Assembly: GCA_022736535.1 (NCBI GenBank)
Contig: DZCT01000208.1
Location: 1-8,497 of the forward strand
Length of the DNA: 8,497 nt
Reading direction: 5' to 3'
From: Desulfatirhabdium butyrativorans
GTDB taxonomy: Bacteria; Desulfobacterota; Desulfobacteria; Desulfobacterales; JAIFKL01
Part shown: positions 6,085 to 8,497 of the stretch, piece by piece
How positions within the stretch are numbered: the stretch's first letter is position 1
How the letters are laid out: every line of letters begins with the position of its first letter
Translations under genes and position numbers: made by a program
The notes under the pieces: generated by a model
Databases searched by the model: none
Seen by the model: the letters and a program-made list of their open reading frames with translations, nothing else
What the model was told of the DNA's origin: nothing

Positions 6085-7347
6085 ATGAAAAAAATTTTGT
6101 GTGTGCTGATGTGTGTACTGGCGGCTGGGATTGCTTGGGGGCAGGAGCTATCTTTAGTTGAAGCTATATCAAGTCCTGATTCTTCAATTGAAGGTATCGC
6201 ATTAGAAAATTCAGGCGAGATGTGGGTGTGTTATAGCAGTTATGCTACGGTTTATAGTGGAAAAATAGTAAAAATTGATATGGGCGGGAATGTACTGACA
6301 TCTTTCAACGCCCCGGGCAAACTTACTTACTCTAACCTTCCAGCAACCGACGGACTTGCTTACGACGGGACGTATCTGTGGGTTATTAACTGGTCGGATG
6401 ATAATCTGTATAAAATTACAAAAACAGGTGAGGTGGTAGGTTCTTTCAAGATTCCTGATAGCAGCGAGAGCGTAACTTGGGATGGCGGAAATTTATGGAT
6501 AGCGAATTCATCCAGCAATAAAATTTATAAAATTGACTCAACAACAGGGACAATTTTACACACAATAAACTCGCCTGAATGGGAATCCGGGATAAAACCT
6601 GATAGTCTGGCTTATGATGGGCAATATCTCTGTGTTTCCAATAATGACGGAAAAAAAATATACAAAATTGACCCAAAAACAGGCGAGATTATCACAAAAT
6701 ACACCAACAGTTTCGATTACGGAACAGTTTATGCTCTTGCATGGGATGGGAAATATCTTCTGACAGGCGGATCAAAAACCAGTGCTATCAAGAAATATAA
6801 GGTTGCACAGATTCCTGAAGGCTATCTGAACCCGACAATGGAGCAGGTTGAACTTTTACCCGAAAATTACGAGGGATTGTTGCTATATTTTGATAAAGCA
6901 TATTTTAATCCGGAAGTTGCGGATAATAAAATTACTTCTTTCGATAAAATCATATATGGCGTGTCCGCATCCAGTAAGGACGGGAAATATTATAGAAGTT
7001 ATCTTGTTGAAGACACTCTCAATTTTTATGTGAATGAAAATTTTGCTACCGATATGATTTATGCAACTCTGCCCGATACTTCCTGTTACGCAAACTTTTA
7101 CTGCTTTGTAGAAAAGCTTACCACTTCAGAGGGCATTAAAACATACTGGATGTGCAAAATTATAAAAATTGAGATACGCGGAGATGACGGTTATATTACT
7201 CAGACATTGGAAGAAACCGGAACGCCCCCGCCGAATCCGGTAGGTGAAGCAGTAAAAGCAGAGCGTTTAAAATGGGATGTGGACGGAGATGGGAAAAACG
7301 GTCTGCCCGAAGCAATCCGGTCTTTACAGGTAACGACTAAGCAATAA
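6085..7347 (+). CDS. Secreted beta-propeller protein with C-terminal EF-hand tail
   Basis: This 420-residue protein has a Sec signal peptide (1-19, cleavage likely near WGQ). At least five YncE/NHL-like propeller blades follow, near residues 36-76, 88-123, 128-163, 173-207 and 216-240. They show the pattern 'AYDGxYLWV..SxxNxIYKID..TGEI'. Residues 245-380 are a separate domain with three cysteines (334, 340, 357) and no family I recognise. Residues 398-409 form a canonical EF-hand loop with D398, D400, D402, G403 and E409, followed by an amphipathic helix (AIRSLQ), which resembles half a dockerin. A proline-rich linker (TPPPNP, 380-385) joins it to the body. GGAG at 6072-6075 supports the start. 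Propellers of this type often bind other proteins or ligands; a calcium-dependent surface or matrix role is inferred. Hairpins bracket the gene, so it is probably monocistronic. Confidence 0.82.
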   Translation: MKKILCVLMCVLAAGIAWGQELSLVEAISSPDSSIEGIALENSGEMWVCYSSYATVYSGKIVKIDMGGNVLTSFNAPGKLTYSNLPATDGLAYDGTYLWVINWSDDNLYKITKTGEVVGSFKIPDSSESVTWDGGNLWIANSSSNKIYKIDSTTGTILHTINSPEWESGIKPDSLAYDGQYLCVSNNDGKKIYKIDPKTGEIITKYTNSFDYGTVYALAWDGKYLLTGGSKTSAIKKYKVAQIPEGYLNPTMEQVELLPENYEGLLLYFDKAYFNPEVADNKITSFDKIIYGVSASSKDGKYYRSYLVEDTLNFYVNENFATDMIYATLPDTSCYANFYCFVEKLTTSEGIKTYWMCKIIKIEIRGDDGYITQTLEETGTPPPNPVGEAVKAERLKWDVDGDGKNGLPEAIRSLQVTTKQ

Positions 7348-7363
7348 ACATGCAGCCATGCAA

Positions 7364-7391
7364 GGTGGGCATAACCATGCCCACCGTTTTC
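7364..7391 (+). terminator. Terminator built from the GGTGGGCA hairpin, copy 2
   Basis: A 9-bp stem pairs 7364-7372 with 7377-7385 around the loop AACC and is followed by GTTTTC, which ends the beta-propeller gene. A second small hairpin, CCGTTT (7384-7389) with AAACGG (7394-7399), overlaps its base. Eight of the nine base pairs equal those of the copies at 4097 and 7714. Confidence 0.75.
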
Positions 7392-7405
7392 ATAAACGGG
7401 TCAAA

Positions 7406-7711
7406 TCATAAATCCGTTTCCTGCGGCGGGTGTTTTTCTGTCCGGTCAATTGCCGAATCAATATCTGCCGAAATATCAGGCTGATGAAGCCGTTCCTCAT
7501 TGTCAGGTATGAATTTCCCTGTTTTTATAATCATAATCCATATCCCGTCCGCTGTCTGTTCTGTCAGAACCTCTCTGCCGGCATATTTTTTATCCAGCAA
7601 TATCTGTCCGTTTTTTCTGATTCTTTTTACAACAGCAGACGGCGGGGGCAATCTGTTCTTAGCCGGGCCCGCCCTGCCGTTGATTCTTTCAACATGCCTG
7701 ACAAGCGCAGT
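7406..7711 (-). pseudogene. 5'-disrupted small gene, antitoxin-like
   Basis: On the minus strand the frame ending at TGA (7408-7406) reads convincingly as protein: SAVVKRIRKNGQILLDKKY, AGREVLTEQTADGIWI, IKTGKFIPDN, PDISADIDSAIDRTEKHPPQETDL. Small proteins with a short beta strand-rich N-terminus, an 'I[KT]TG.FIP' phrase and a 'D.A..W.E..PP.ETDL' tail resemble AbrB/MazE-type antitoxins; this is recollection, not a search. No ATG lies in frame. The only candidate near a sensible N-terminus is a TTG at 7651-7649 with a poor ribosome site, and the frame runs straight into the dispersed hairpin at 7711. The 5' part and any toxin partner are missing, so I call it a remnant. A short intact gene starting at the TTG is possible. 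Confidence 0.4.
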
Positions 7712-7735
7712 AGGGTGGGCAGCTTGCTGCCCACC
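7711..7735 (+). repeat. GTAGGGTGGGCA dispersed hairpin, copy 3
   Basis: The stem pairs 7714-7722 with 7727-7735 around the loop CTTG. Compared with copy 1 the loop-closing pair is G-C instead of A-T, a compensatory double change that keeps the fold. It abuts the broken 5' end of the minus-strand remnant and lies 18 bases before the second 117-bp element. Confidence 0.8.
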
Positions 7736-7753
7736 GCCTGCTAACCGCTGTGT

Positions 7754-7870
7754 GTCATTCTGAGCGAAGCGAAGCATCTCAGATTTCCCGCTCTGCTTGA
7801 AATGACAGCCTCCGGCTGAAAAACTTTCCGATTTCTCAAATTCTGCTTGACATGACGGACAGGCTTGTAT
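7754..7870 (+). repeat. 117-bp dispersed element, copy B (hairpin plus TTGACA)
   Basis: This is the gap-free counterpart of 4384-4500, with eight differences. The GTCATTCTGAGCGAAGCG arm and its imperfect complement at 7789-7806, the nested ATCT-C-AGAT, and TTGACA (7847-7852) are all kept. Copy B ends about 90 bases before the terD start codon. Confidence 0.85.
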
Positions 7871-7873
7871 TAA
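7847..7873 (+). promoter_or_regulatory. Putative promoter for terD inside the 117-bp element
   Basis: TTGACA (7847-7852) is followed after 15 bases by TATTAA (7868-7873), a weak and closely spaced -10 hexamer. An alternative downstream -10, TGTGATAAT (7890-7898), has no clear -35. Either would give a leader of roughly 60 to 80 bases for terD. Confidence 0.35.
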
Positions 7874-7961
7874 AAAACAATTTTTGCTATGTGATAATTG
7901 GATGACAACGCTTTGAAATAACATCTGAGACAGCGGGAAGGTCTTTAACAGGGAGGTTGAA

Positions 7962-8497
7962 ATGCCGGTCAGTCTTTCAAAAGGCGGTAATGTTTCTCTG
8001 AGCAAAGAAGAACCCGGACTGAAAAAAATTCTTATCGGTCTGGGATGGGATGCGCGGGCAACGGACGGGGCAGCCTTTGATCTTGATGCAAGTCTGTTCA
8101 TGCTGAATAAAAGCGGCAAAGTGAGAAGCGACAGCGATTTTATTTTTTACAACAATCTCAAGTCCGCGGACGGTTCGGTGGAACATAGGGGAGACAGTCT
8201 TACGGGCGAAGGGGAAGGCGATGACGAAGCGGTAAAGGTGGATTTGGAGAAACTGCCTGCGGATGTTGACAAGTTGGTCGTAGGTGTGACCATCCATGAG
8301 GCAGATACCCGTAAACAGAATTTCGGCATGGTATCATCAGCTTTTATCCGCATCGTCAATCAGGACAATAACCGTGAAATTGCCCGCTTTGATCTGTCGG
8401 AAGATATGAGTACCGAAACCGCCATGCTTTTCGGGGAAGTCTATCGGCACGGCGGGGAATGGAACTTCCGCGCGCTGGGGCAGGGCTTCAAAGGCGG
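7962..8497 (+). CDS. terD: TerD family tellurium-resistance/stress protein (3' end outside window)
   Basis: The ATG at 7962 is preceded by AGGGAGG at 7950-7956. The 178 visible residues cover nearly all of a TerD protein (usually about 190). Family motifs in order are VSLSKGGNVSL at 3-13, GLGWDAR at 26-32, FDLDAS at 39-44, FIFYNNLKSADGSV at 60-73, GDSLTGEGEGDDE at 77-89, and QNFGMV near 119-124. The C-terminal block ARFDLSEDMSTETAMLFGE (141-159) and YRHGGEW follow. The acidic clusters are the calcium-binding sites known for TerD/TerZ proteins. These cytoplasmic proteins belong to the Ter stress system linked to tellurite, phage and colicin resistance. Assignment to TerD rather than TerE rests on the FYNNLKSADGSV and AMLFGE segments as I remember them. 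Further ter genes may follow beyond the window; none precedes it. Confidence 0.93.
   Translation, partial: MPVSLSKGGNVSLSKEEPGLKKILIGLGWDARATDGAAFDLDASLFMLNKSGKVRSDSDFIFYNNLKSADGSVEHRGDSLTGEGEGDDEAVKVDLEKLPADVDKLVVGVTIHEADTRKQNFGMVSSAFIRIVNQDNNREIARFDLSEDMSTETAMLFGEVYRHGGEWNFRALGQGFKG

Noticed and set aside
7712..8119. Upstream continuation of the minus-strand frame across the repeat and into terD
   Set aside because: It is open only because the 117-bp repeat and the antisense of terD lack stops. The residues there translate the repeat and the terD antisense, not a protein.

Overview
The window looks like accessory chromosome from a Gram-negative bacterium of moderate GC content. A gliding or filamentous sulfate reducer of the Desulfobacterota, something like Desulfonema, is my best guess. 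That rests on inference: cadherin-repeat and beta-propeller exported proteins ending in EF-hand/dockerin-like tails, a PilZ protein, and intergenic regions crowded with palindromic repeats of the GTCATTCTGAGCGAAGCGAAG and GTAGGGTGGGCA types. No rRNA, tRNA, CRISPR array or transposase gene is visible.

Left part (1-4096): three plus-strand genes. The first is the 3' end of a large surface protein with five tandem cadherin repeats and a C-terminal dockerin-like EF-hand pair. The second is a PilZ (c-di-GMP receptor) protein with a coiled N-terminus and an acidic duplicated linker. The third is a polytopic membrane protein with a HEAT-like C-terminal region. The gaps between them are built from a 7-base repeat (GAGAATT or its complement) that also forms the 3' end of the first gene and surrounds the start of the third.

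Middle (4097-4990): about 0.9 kb without a convincing protein gene. It holds a GGTGGGCA hairpin, a palindrome-rich insertion-like block between 8-bp direct repeats, stacked partial repeats, a 117-bp dispersed element carrying TTGACA, and a multi-hairpin segment. In that segment one middle arm can pair either with the left arm or with the right arm, and the right-hand pairing ends in a T-tract. This is the layout of a transcription attenuator or small RNA and is the most interesting item here.

Right part (4991-8497): a secreted protein of unknown function, a short decayed reading frame, a terminator, a secreted beta-propeller protein with one EF-hand tail, and a hairpin terminator. A 5'-damaged antitoxin-like gene follows on the minus strand. 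A second GGTGGGCA hairpin and the second copy of the 117-bp element come next, and then terD, which runs off the window end. The 117-bp element lies upstream of both the 4991 gene and terD, so it may supply or insulate their transcription.

As a whole, the window appears to encode surface, signalling and stress functions separated by mobile or amplified palindromic repeats. No single operon ties the genes together.
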